64,000 nucleotides of DNA from Symbiodinium natans. Taxonomy: Eukaryota > Sar > Dinophyceae > Suessiales > Symbiodiniaceae. The stretch lies in contig CAJNDS010002162.1 in NCBI GenBank assembly GCA_905221605.1, positions 483,416 through 547,415 of the forward strand, written 5' to 3'. The notes under the pieces were generated by a model. That model did no database searches and was not told the origin of the DNA. It saw nothing but the letters and a program-made list of their open reading frames with translations. The position numbers and the translations under genes are program-made. Numbering within the stretch: the stretch's first letter is position 1; every line of letters begins with the position of its first letter. Below, in pieces: positions 22,282 to 30,905 of this stretch.

Positions 22282-24135
22282 GAAGACCAGGACGAGTGGC
22301 TGTCTCAGGCCCCCGAACACGTTCAGCAAGTTTACAAACAAGGTACGCCGAAGTTCGTGGTTCAGTTGCTCGCGTTCGCTCACCTGCTCCAGCTCTTAGA
22401 TTTTCCAGAGTGGGAAAACCTGGTCGCAGACTTGTTTTGGGGTTTTAGGCTCTTAGGACCGCTGCCGCTGGGAAGCTCGTGGCACCTGCGACAGGACAAC
22501 AAGTACTCGAGCCCATGGTCGCCTGCGCAGTTTCAGTCTTTCAACATGGCGCATGTTGTGAGGTTGCTGGCGTCCAAAAAGGAGGACGAGCATTCGGCTA
22601 CCATGAAGGCCGAGCTCCTCGAGGAAGCACAGAAGTCTAGGTTCGCAGCAAAGGCTTTCCCAGTGGTCCAAGGTCCCAAAGTTCGACGAGCCGACGACTG
22701 GCTCCGAAGTGGCCATAACGCGACAGTATGGGCAGGCGACACTCCGCCGTACCAAGGAACCCCGACGATCATTTCGGGCATTCGACGGGTGGCCAGAAGC
22801 AGTTCCCCAGAACTTTCAGCCGTCGACCACGAGGGCGCCTACCGGAACTTCCCAGTTCGCTCTCCGCTGGAGTGCGCCACAGTTTTGCCAGAAGAGGGCG
22901 ACGAGAGAATCTGGCTACACCGTGTCCTTCCGTTCGGATCCTCGGGGTCGGTGTGGAGCTACATCAGGTTCGCTGATGCAGTGTGCTTTCTGTCAATCTC
23001 GCTCCTCATGTTGGCCGCAGCTCACTTTGTCGACGACTTTTACAAGTTCGAGTCGGCGAAGACATCAAAGCCTGCGTTCGCCTCCTTTCAGAAGCTGCAC
23101 AGAATTATTGGCACCAAGATGAAGGAAGCCAAAGCCAAGCCCCCCGATCGCAAACTGACGCTTCTAGGGGTGGAGTGGACCATCTCAGATGACGAGCTTC
23201 TGGCGTCACCGGGCCCGAGCAGGATCGAGAAGCTGGTCGCCCGGATCAAGGAAGTCCTGGCCGCCGACGCCCTCTCACCACAGGAGGCCGCAAAGCTGGC
23301 GGGAAAGTTGAACTTTACGTGCTCTTGGGTTTTCGGCCAAGCAGGGAAAGCACTTTTGAAGCCTTTGTTCGCTCGCCAGCAGTCGGGCATTCACAAGCCT
23401 ACGAGTTTGAGCTCGTCACTTCGGTCTGCATTGAAAGAACTGCAGAAGTTGCTCCCAGAACTGAAGCCTGTTCGCATTCCGTTGAGACCCCAAGATGTGC
23501 AAGTGTGTGTCTTGTATGCGGACGCATACATAAACATAGCAGGTTCGCGAAGGGCAGCGAACCGGTGGCTCAAACAGGGCATCCCTCATGATGTTCTGCA
23601 AGAGAGTTCGAACGGATGGGGAGCCATCTTTCTTCCGCCATCAGGTCGCAGATTGGCTTTCCGGTCAGAAGTGCCTAATGAGGTTTTGAGAAAAACAGCG
23701 ACTTCTAAGGCGTTCATCTTCTGGCTGGAGATGATGGCCCAGGTTCTAGCGGTGCTCACGATCGCAGAGGGCATCCAAGGACACGTGCTTTGTTTCGTTG
23801 ACAACTCAGCAGCAGAGCACGCGCTGCAGAAGGGCTTTTCGCGAGACATAGCTTTCACCAAGGTGCTAGGTTGCTTCGCTCGCCACATGGCCGCAAAAGG
23901 TTTAGTACTGTCGTTCCACAGAGTCACTTCGGCTGCCAACGTGTCTGACGGAGTCTCTCGAGACGACTGGTCTGCGGCAGCAGAGCTCGAGTGCAAGTTC
24001 GCGAAGTTTGACTTCTCCAAGGCGTACAAGTGGTTCCGAAAACTCCCCAACTTAGAGGAATCGGCTCTCTTTCCCAAGTTCGTCAAGTTCGCCGAGCACT
24101 TGGGCGCGCAGGGAGTGGGGGAACAGCGCGCGTGA
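22213..24135 (+). CDS. DIRS-like reverse transcriptase / RNase H (element 1)
   Basis: 640 codons without a stop. ATG 22,213 is chosen because the open frame upstream of it is only repeat array. RT: motif A VDHEGAYRNF (D205), motif B-like LPFGSSGSVWSYIRFAD, motif C FVDDF (D274, D275), then LLGVEWT. RNase H: LYADAY (D437), E506, FVDNSAAEHAL (D530) and NVSDGVSR (D579), a full D-E-D-D set. This RT/RNase H arrangement, with a VDN(S/T)AA box and a closing N-V-(S/A)-D-x-(P/V)-S-R box, is typical of DIRS/Ngaro-type retroelements; the assignment rests on motif recognition. No tyrosine recombinase or Gag is visible next to it. The stop codon is 5 bp from a long direct-repeat structure. All catalytic residues are kept, so this copy is young or selected. 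Confidence 0.8.
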   Translation: MAQKQECVRLTLGQDSSNAIVVWEDQDEWLSQAPEHVQQVYKQGTPKFVVQLLAFAHLLQLLDFPEWENLVADLFWGFRLLGPLPLGSSWHLRQDNKYSSPWSPAQFQSFNMAHVVRLLASKKEDEHSATMKAELLEEAQKSRFAAKAFPVVQGPKVRRADDWLRSGHNATVWAGDTPPYQGTPTIISGIRRVARSSSPELSAVDHEGAYRNFPVRSPLECATVLPEEGDERIWLHRVLPFGSSGSVWSYIRFADAVCFLSISLLMLAAAHFVDDFYKFESAKTSKPAFASFQKLHRIIGTKMKEAKAKPPDRKLTLLGVEWTISDDELLASPGPSRIEKLVARIKEVLAADALSPQEAAKLAGKLNFTCSWVFGQAGKALLKPLFARQQSGIHKPTSLSSSLRSALKELQKLLPELKPVRIPLRPQDVQVCVLYADAYINIAGSRRAANRWLKQGIPHDVLQESSNGWGAIFLPPSGRRLAFRSEVPNEVLRKTATSKAFIFWLEMMAQVLAVLTIAEGIQGHVLCFVDNSAAEHALQKGFSRDIAFTKVLGCFARHMAAKGLVLSFHRVTSAANVSDGVSRDDWSAAAELECKFAKFDFSKAYKWFRKLPNLEESALFPKFVKFAEHLGAQGVGEQRA

Positions 24136-24140
24136 GTGGA

Positions 24141-24308
24141 GTGAGTCGCGCTGTTCGTACAGAACACAGGCCGCGAGCAGGAGGCCCTGAGGGCATTCCT
24201 GGTCGCAGACCGAAAGACCGCCCCAAGACTCTCGGGATAGGGACCAAAAGTCCGCATCGAGGTCTAAGCGAATGCCTTCGCTTTTACAGTTACGGAGGGG
24301 TGCTTGTC
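24141..24308 (+). repeat. Direct repeat B1 of element 1 (168 bp)
   Basis: Starts GTGAGTCGCGCTG 5 bp after the RT/RNase H stop codon and ends GGAGGGGTGCTTGTC. It differs from 24,467-24,634 at only one position by eye (24,159). Proposed B1 of a split direct repeat. Confidence 0.9.
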
Positions 24309-24466
24309 GTGTTTTGCACGTGTGCAAAGAGTGACAAGCAGTACGTAGTGCACAGTTTCGTTCGTACTGCAGTCCGCTTCAGCTCGCACTTTCGCTTTTT
24401 ACAGTTGCAGCATCAGAGGCCCGAGCGTGTGGTCAGCATTTTCAGCTTTTCCCACCACACCCGCCC
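24309..24466 (+). other. Spacer between the direct repeats, proposed A2
   Basis: 158 bp. It ends in a pyrimidine run, TTTTCCCACCACACCCGCCC (24,447-24,466), which closely matches the corresponding position of element 2. In the split-repeat model an identical A1 should lie at the element's 5' end; I did not find it between 20,800 and 22,280, so the 5' end may be lost. Confidence 0.5.
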
Positions 24467-24634
24467 GTGAGTCGCGCTGTTCGTGCAGAACACAGGCCGC
24501 GAGCAGGAGGCCCTGAGGGCATTCCTGGTCGCAGACCGAAAGACCGCCCCAAGACTCTCGGGATAGGGACCAAAAGTCCGCATCGAGGTCTAAGCGAATG
24601 CCTTCGCTTTTACAGTTACGGAGGGGTGCTTGTC
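24467..24634 (+). repeat. Direct repeat B2 of element 1 (168 bp)
   Basis: Second copy of 24,141-24,308. Sequence after 24,634 is unrelated, so this is the likely 3' end of the element. Confidence 0.9.
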
Positions 24635-25378
24635 CTCCATAAGTCAACTTGGTGAATACGTTGAGACTGTGCAAGTTGTCAGGAGAGTCTATTGGCCACC
24701 CTGCTACCAATTGCGCAAACGTTGTTGGGGATCTTTTCCTTTAGTGCAGGTTCTGATTTTCTTTGAAGTTCAGAGTGGGGACATTTGTGCCAGTCTTTGC
24801 GTGAAGCTTTTCAATTGCAGAGCCAGATGTTTGCTTTACGTTATTGCTTTGGAATTATGACGGCGACGATGAGTGTTTAGAGAGGGAGTCAGAGATCCCG
24901 CAATCCATGATTGAATGTATCAATACAACAACCGCTAAGAATCCTGTTAAGCGGTTAGCTTTTCTTGTTGCACCCGCGGCAAGGTACGTGCCGTTCTTTT
25001 AACTACTGTCACATGACGGTTGAGCGATTCGTGCTTATAGTCATCTGCCGCTGTAAGAACGGGCTCTTGGCTTCGGTTGGACTGTCCTTGCTGTTCCAAT
25101 TTTTCTGCGGAAGCCTGTTCCCGCCGTTTTGTTCACTCTGACCGCTGCATTGCTGACGCATAAAAAGCTTGCTAAAAAAAGTCTAACGAGGGCCTCGTAA
25201 CGAGCGCCCACACAAGCGTTGCCGAGCTGCAAAAGCAGTAAATGCATAGGTCATTCGCGAAGTTTCGGAGCTGACTCGCCAGAAAGGCGTGATGATCTGT
25301 CTCATGAAGTGTTTACTTTTGTTTGAAATAGACATGATTCAACGAAAAAACCCATGCTAAAATGGATCCTTAAAAACA

Positions 25379-25411
25379 CATGTATATACATATATATATA
25401 TATGTGTGTGT
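25379..25411. repeat. TA/TG dinucleotide microsatellite
   Basis: Alternating purine-pyrimidine run of TATA followed by TGTG. Confidence 0.85.
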
Positions 25412-26329
25412 AAGTCTGTATATGGTCGCGTTCCGTCACATACCGTCCCGTGAGCCACCGTTTCGAATCCTGGCAGCGCCCTCCGCTTGGTAACGCACAA
25501 CGAGAACCCAACCCCGAGGGCTTTCCTGGTTTTTCATCCAGCGTCCTTTGATGGATCCATTCCTGTTGCGCAGTGCAACAGGCTGGTACCCGGTGCAGCC
25601 CTTGCAGCGGTGTGAATCCTTGCAAAGAACCGCCGTGTGGTCGTTTCGCATGCTGCTCGAGTTCTGCTCTCGAAGTGTTTGTGCAAGTGTTTTTCTCTAC
25701 TAAGAGGAGCTGGGTTCTTGTCGTCATGTTGTTTGTCCGGGAGTGCATCATGAAAGCGAAGCCCCAGTAAACTGCAGCTTTCAAGTGGGGTGGCCACGAT
25801 TTTGTGGCATCGTCAATAAAACAAGTTTTTCGATTGTTTTGTATTTTGTGGCCGTTGTAGCAAGAAGGTTCAGTTCAGGCAAAGGGTTTGTGCGTAGGCC
25901 ATTTTTTGGCGACGAAGTTGACAACTTTACCCATCAATATGTCAGACGGGCTCACGCGTTGGCAGATATTTGAAGATATTTGACTCCTTGGTCGGCCCAT
26001 TCGTTCAAAGTTGGTGCATGAATGGATGCTTTGGTTCGTGAGGCAACATTGGCAGCCAGGACGAACTCGAGCTGTGTGGAAGACGTTTTTCATAAGACAC
26101 AGGACCGCTCACCGAAAACGTGTGCGCAGCATAGCCCAGTGGGCACACACAGATTGTTAAGGTTTCAGCACGAAAACTGAACATTTGCCAAAATTAGGTC
26201 CGCATCCACAAAGATGTTATCAGACAGTAGCAACGAAAGCAGCTGGAACAAGCGTTATCCGGTGAGAGGATATCCGTAGTTGTGCCAATACGCAATGCTC
26301 CAGGCCCGGTGGCGTGTTCAGATGTCATT

Positions 26330-26376
26330 TGGGTTTGGGGTTTAGGGTTCACGGTTTCGGGTTCAGGGTTCAGGGC
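26330..26376 (+). repeat. Degenerate telomere-like repeats
   Basis: GGGTTTAGGGTT followed by GGTTTCGGGTTCAGGGTTCA: variants of the TTTAGGG unit within an interior region. Confidence 0.7.
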
Positions 26377-27966
26377 GTGGCACACTGCAGTATCATCAGT
26401 GCCTAGGGGGGGAAGCGCATGTGTAGCGGATGTCCTTCACGGGGGCGCTGTAAGGGAGGCCTCGCATGAAGTCTACTTTGAGCTCGTTCCTGTCAGAGCG
26501 CATTTTCTTGGAGCCGTGTTTTCCCGGCAAAGATGCAATGGTTTTCATGTGTTTTCACCCAGGGTTTTCGGATTTTTCAGCTCCCTTCATGGTCCTTATG
26601 GGGGCGCGTGCGTGACAGCGGAATGGCTTTGCGTCGTCTTCAGCACTACCCCGTTTGTTTGAGGTCGCTAGTGTCTTCTTGAACACAGGCTTCTACAATT
26701 CATATCACGTGCCTTAACTTCGGATTATTTGACCCTGCGTGCAAAGACATACGACGTGCTCCAATGTTGTAGCTCGACTTGGGCAACTGGCCGGATCACC
26801 TCGTCACAAATTTGCAGACGTGCATGCCCTTCTGAACATGAAGCGAAAAGCATTGGCAATCAAATAAATGCTAGCTTCAAAGCGCTGCGGCCTTGTGCAG
26901 GTCGATACAGTCGACAGAGATGCAGAGGCGCCTTGTGCTATGTTGTAAGTCTTCCTGCTTGCAAGCACCAGACCCGGCAAAAGGGCGCGAGATCAGGGCT
27001 GATTCCCTTCCTTCTTCTGGTGCAACGATGCTGCTGTGCAAGCCACGCGGCAGAGGCAAAGAAGGACAAGGGCTCTTGGTCAGGCGCTTGGTGATTTTTT
27101 CTCGGGGCTTGAACAAAGTTTCTGCTTGTTTGCTGGTAGCTACAACACATGAGCTTTGCTCTGGGCAGCGTGTTGGGCAAAGTGTTGGCCGTGGCCTTGG
27201 AGCCGTAGCCGAAGGCGCTTGTAGACACTTAGGCAGCTGAGGCGAGGCTCTACAGTCCCTGTTTGTTGACGTCTTGGGGAAGGGGTCGGGCGGCGGGCGC
27301 GGTTTTTCGTGGTACAGTCTGCGCTCGTTCAATCTTGTTGTCTTTTTTTCATCTCCAGACCAGCGTCTGGCATCGCCTGGCGCGTGGTGCAGTGTGCTCT
27401 ATGCAGTATTTCGCGTTTTGTAATAAAATGCGAGAAAGCTATGGTAGCTGAGCACCCTTCCAGGATCCGGCGGCGTGACGTGACAGTCAGCACTGCATGG
27501 TAAGATCGGGAGACCCAATGGGAAACCATGGCAAAGCACTTACTTCCTGCAGCACTGCTTTACATCTCATCAAGTGATTCTGTGGGAGGACGCCCACAAA
27601 ACCACGGAAGAGACGGCACACGTACCACAGGCGTGCAACTGACCAAGGACGTGTCTGAGCGTAGTTTGGCCTTGCGTGCCTTGCCTGTAGATACTCTGCC
27701 AACTCAAGTTGCAGAGGGCTCCAAGAAGTGTCACGTTGTCACACCATGTCAAATTGCTCAGCTGCCACACTTGGAAAGGTGGGGGTGATTTCACAAATGT
27801 TGGTTCATGTTCGGGGCTTCCATGTCAATGAGGTTGCCACTGAGAAGGACCTTCACTTTGGCCGCCACGCCCATGTCAAGGCCAGCACGTGCCGAAGTCA
27901 TGTTCAAATTATGCCAGGTTTGACCCCCCTCCCCGGCATCCTTCCCAAAGCCCGAAGCCTTTAAAA

Positions 27967-28405
27967 ACATTGGGGTTGCGTGTTTGCTTGCTCTGAACCT
28001 ACCTACGACCTCGAACATGCAGATGATGCATTGTTGCTTGGGGTTACCGCTTAGGTAGAAGCCTCTTGTTACCGTTTACAATTTAGTTTAGAGAAAACCG
28101 AACTACTCCGCCACCCAAAGTTCACTGGACCCCTACCGAGATTCGTAGATGGTACGAGGGGTGAAGGTAGTGAGTTCTCTAAGTATTTGGGTTCCGAGAT
28201 TTCATGGACAAAACCGGCACGAAAAGAAAGAACAGCACGATTCTTTTGTGCGAACTCCGCTTTTCACCAGCTCTCTGGCGCAGCCCCCTTCCTGAACACG
28301 TACGCGCAAGTATTTTCCACACTCGTCCCTATTGTTCTCCAATGCTCTCTCTTTGATTCCCGAGCCCGTTATTCGCAGAAACTCCTGTTTCTTCTCACAC
28401 CTTAG
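27967..28405 (+). pseudogene. Broken LINE-like reverse transcriptase fragment
   Basis: One plus frame carries the order expected of a non-LTR (LINE) reverse transcriptase: HADDALLLG at 28,016-28,042 (catalytic [Y/H]ADD box), then LEKTELL (28,088-28,108), DGT, and KYLGSEISW (28,181-28,207) followed by a basic stretch. An in-frame TAG at 28,052-28,054, a TAA just upstream at 27,961-27,963 and the lack of the fingers/palm start show it is an old fragment. The frame ends with TAG at 28,403. Family assignment is by motif only. Confidence 0.6.
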
Positions 28406-28693
28406 ACGGGCAGCACCAATCAAACAGTCTGGTACAGTGCAGGTAAACTCATCTTGCCAGCGCAAATGGTTTTAGCCATGCAATGTCGGCTACTCCTCGA
28501 TTCCTGAATGGCCCCTAAACTGGCATCTCAATGCACCACGTAGCACATGGCCCAGCCTTCAAAGACAGAGTCTCCCAATACAAGCACTTCAAAACAGGCC
28601 CACCTCCCCCCCCCCGCCCTCCACTGGCTACACCCCATCACACAACATGGGATTATACAACAGGCGGTGCATGGTGGCAGTAAATATAGAGTC

Positions 28694-28717
28694 CGGGGGA
28701 CTGTGGGAGTGCACTTT
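28694..28717 (+). repeat. Left inverted repeat of the AT-rich island
   Basis: CGGGGGACTGTGGGAGTGCA then CTTT. Its inverse with one mismatch lies at 30,866-30,889. Confidence 0.8.
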
Positions 28718-30083
28718 TTTCTGTTATTTACTTTCCCGTACTTGATAGCTATCGTTCAATCTTCAGGTGGTGATCTCTCGCATCTTAATTATGAAATTGC
28801 CTTTTCATTATTTATGTGAGAACATGCTATGTATGAAGTGCTACCACGCTTCATGCCCAGGCTTTGCTCACATTGATCACATGGAAACAACTTTTCAGAG
28901 CAAGTGAGTATCCCAGTGTTTTGGGCTATGGCAAGATACCCAGGTGAGTCTATACCTGGCTTAGTTCGTGAACAAGGAGGACAAGACGGAGAACTCACTT
29001 TCGATGAGGCTGTTGGTCAAGTAGCAGGTCAAAATTTCAAAGGACCAGAGGCACGACCCATCAAATGCGATCGTCCTGTGGGAACTGTGTCGGTCCCCCC
29101 TCCCAACAACCTACCCTTGCTTCAGCTTTTCTTAGTATAGTCAGAACAACGACTCCTAAAATCTCATATTTGAGCACCGGGAAATGAAGGACAGCTATTG
29201 GGACAATTGGGACACCCACCTCACAGGCTCCGATAAGCTAGCATTGGGCTACTCTATGTTTTGAATCTTGACAGGACAATGCTGGGTTTGTCGTTTGTAT
29301 ATGTTAATTTATCTTGGCAACTTGTTCTTTCGAAGGGTCCAGAATGTTGCTTTATTGGACAAATTGTAGTTTCGCAAGGCAAAGTATTGAAAATATTGAT
29401 CCAACACCATACCGAAAGTCCACTGAAGTACTTTGTTTTTACGCATGAATGAAACAAGTAAATGTATATTACACAAAACATTCGCCCTATTACAGCAACA
29501 CTTAGCAAATAGCTGAATACTGACTAAATGAATTCAACTTAAAAGACTGTTTTTTGTACAACTAAAGTATGCACTAGACACTAATTGAAATAGAAGCGGC
29601 TTGAGTTTCATAATACTGAAACCATGCTACTGAAGTACTTGTTAAAGACTACTGATGCGCGATGCCTGAAAAGAGACAGGCTTTAAAATGCACAAGTCTC
29701 ATGGTAAAGTAGCTGTTGCCTCACAACGGTCATAGCACAAGTAAATTCACAAACGCAAATGCAAGCTTTTCAGGAGAACCTCTGGTGAAGTTTGGATTTG
29801 GGGGTTTTAAAGTCTCTCTAGATTAATAAAGCAGCTGTTTAAGCAAATAACTCTGGGCAACAAACTTGTTTCCAGACAAATATTGCCTCTACTGGGCAAA
29901 ATGTTGCTCAACCATGCGATACTCATTACATGCTGATTCTACCAATCTAGCAGTCAGTGAACATTCAATTATTATTGGGTGAGTACAAGATTTATTGAAC
30001 ATACACAGAATAAGACATAATGCTCAGTAAATGGTACTGGACTACAGAAAACTAATTCAAATTACGTACGAATGAAATACAAT

Positions 30084-30151
30084 TTATATATTGTTTGCTT
30101 AGACAAGTACAATTTACATAGAAAAGCCTTGAAAAGCACAAATTTCTAAGA
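30084..30151 (+). repeat. Direct repeat in the AT-rich island, copy 1
   Basis: Shares AAGTACAATTT(A/G)CATAGAAAAGC and a following CAGCACAA/AAGCACAA stretch with 30,291-30,358. Confidence 0.7.
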
Positions 30152-30290
30152 ACCATACCATCCACCCAGTAAAGGCTATAGTACTGGGCATGGGAATGCG
30201 GGGTTTGGGGGCAGAACGAATGCTCAAACGCTCTTTACATGCTACTTGAATATGAAACTAACCCATTCATGTACCCATGAAAAACAGTAC

Positions 30291-30358
30291 TCTTTATATA
30301 CGATGCCTAGAAAAGTACAATTTGCATAGAAAAGCGTAGAACAGCACAATTTTCTTAG
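30291..30358 (+). repeat. Direct repeat in the AT-rich island, copy 2
   Basis: Partner of 30,084-30,151, offset about 207 bp. Confidence 0.7.
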
Positions 30359-30533
30359 AGGGAAGGGGGGGGGCTCAGGCAGGAATGGCAGTACGGGAAA
30401 GCACGAAAAAGCCACAAACGCACAACAACCCACAAAAGGCTACACGCAAAGCTAAAATTAGCAAAAAGAACATAAAAGCCAAACAAATCTATTTCAGGAT
30501 TCTCCACCATATTCTCACGCAAAACCAAAAAAA

Positions 30534-30769
30534 GCAATATTTCAGGACTCTCCACCAAAACCGTACGGAATATTCGTACGGAAAACCAAAAAAACCAAAA
30601 AACACCAATTTTCAGGGACTCTTTGAAACTAGGCCATCTGCTGGAAGAGTCCTGAAATATGTTTTTTTTGTTTTTTTTGCTTCTTTTGGTTCTTTTGTTT
30701 TGTTTTTTGGTTTTTTTGGTTTTCCGTACGGATTTTCCGCACGGCTTTAGTGGAGAGTCCTGAAATATT
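30534..30769. repeat. Large inverted repeat (hairpin) with GTACGG motifs
   Basis: Left arm 30,534-30,602 and right arm 30,702-30,769 are inverse copies with a handful of mismatches, around a loop of about 99 bp. Each arm has two CCGTACGG-like boxes, a run of CCAAAAAAACC and the box TTTCAGGACTCTCCAC. It would fold into a long stem in RNA or single-stranded DNA. Confidence 0.85.
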
Positions 30770-30865
30770 GTTTTTTAAGTAGTTTGGTTGTCCGTGGGAC
30801 TGGAGAGTCTAGAAATATTGTTGTTGCTGGGGTTTTAAATTCTTTAACAGCGACAAAATGCAGAG

Positions 30866-30889
30866 AAAGTGCACTCCCACGGTCCCCCG
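30866..30889 (-). repeat. Right inverted repeat of the AT-rich island
   Basis: Read on the minus strand, CGGGGGACCGTGGGAGTGCA then CTTT, matching 28,694-28,717 at 23 of 24 positions. Both copies have a TAAATATA-type stretch just outside. Confidence 0.8.
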
Positions 30890-30905
30890 TTTTGTAAATA
30901 TAAAA

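Larger units (their letters stand above)
24635..27966. other. Gene-free stretch
   Basis: No recognisable coding sequence. A (TA)n/(TG)n tract lies at 25,379-25,411 and a degenerate telomere-like run at 26,330-26,376. The remaining frames are short and lack identifiable motifs. Confidence 0.5.
28694..30889. mobile_element. AT-rich island with terminal inverted repeats (possible DNA element)
   Basis: About 2.2 kb bounded by the 24-bp inverted repeats. From about 29,140 onward it is markedly AT-rich compared with the rest of the window. It holds no protein I recognise; the frame at 28,904-29,140 has no known motif. A 68-bp direct repeat (30,084-30,151 and 30,291-30,358) and the hairpin cluster at 30,492-30,820 lie inside. 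This could be a non-autonomous transposon or foldback element. I could not identify a target duplication. Confidence 0.45.

Noticed and set aside
25440-25480. Possible tRNA (TTCGAATCC box)
   Set aside because: The T-arm stem does not pair around the box and no anticodon or D arm can be placed upstream on either strand.
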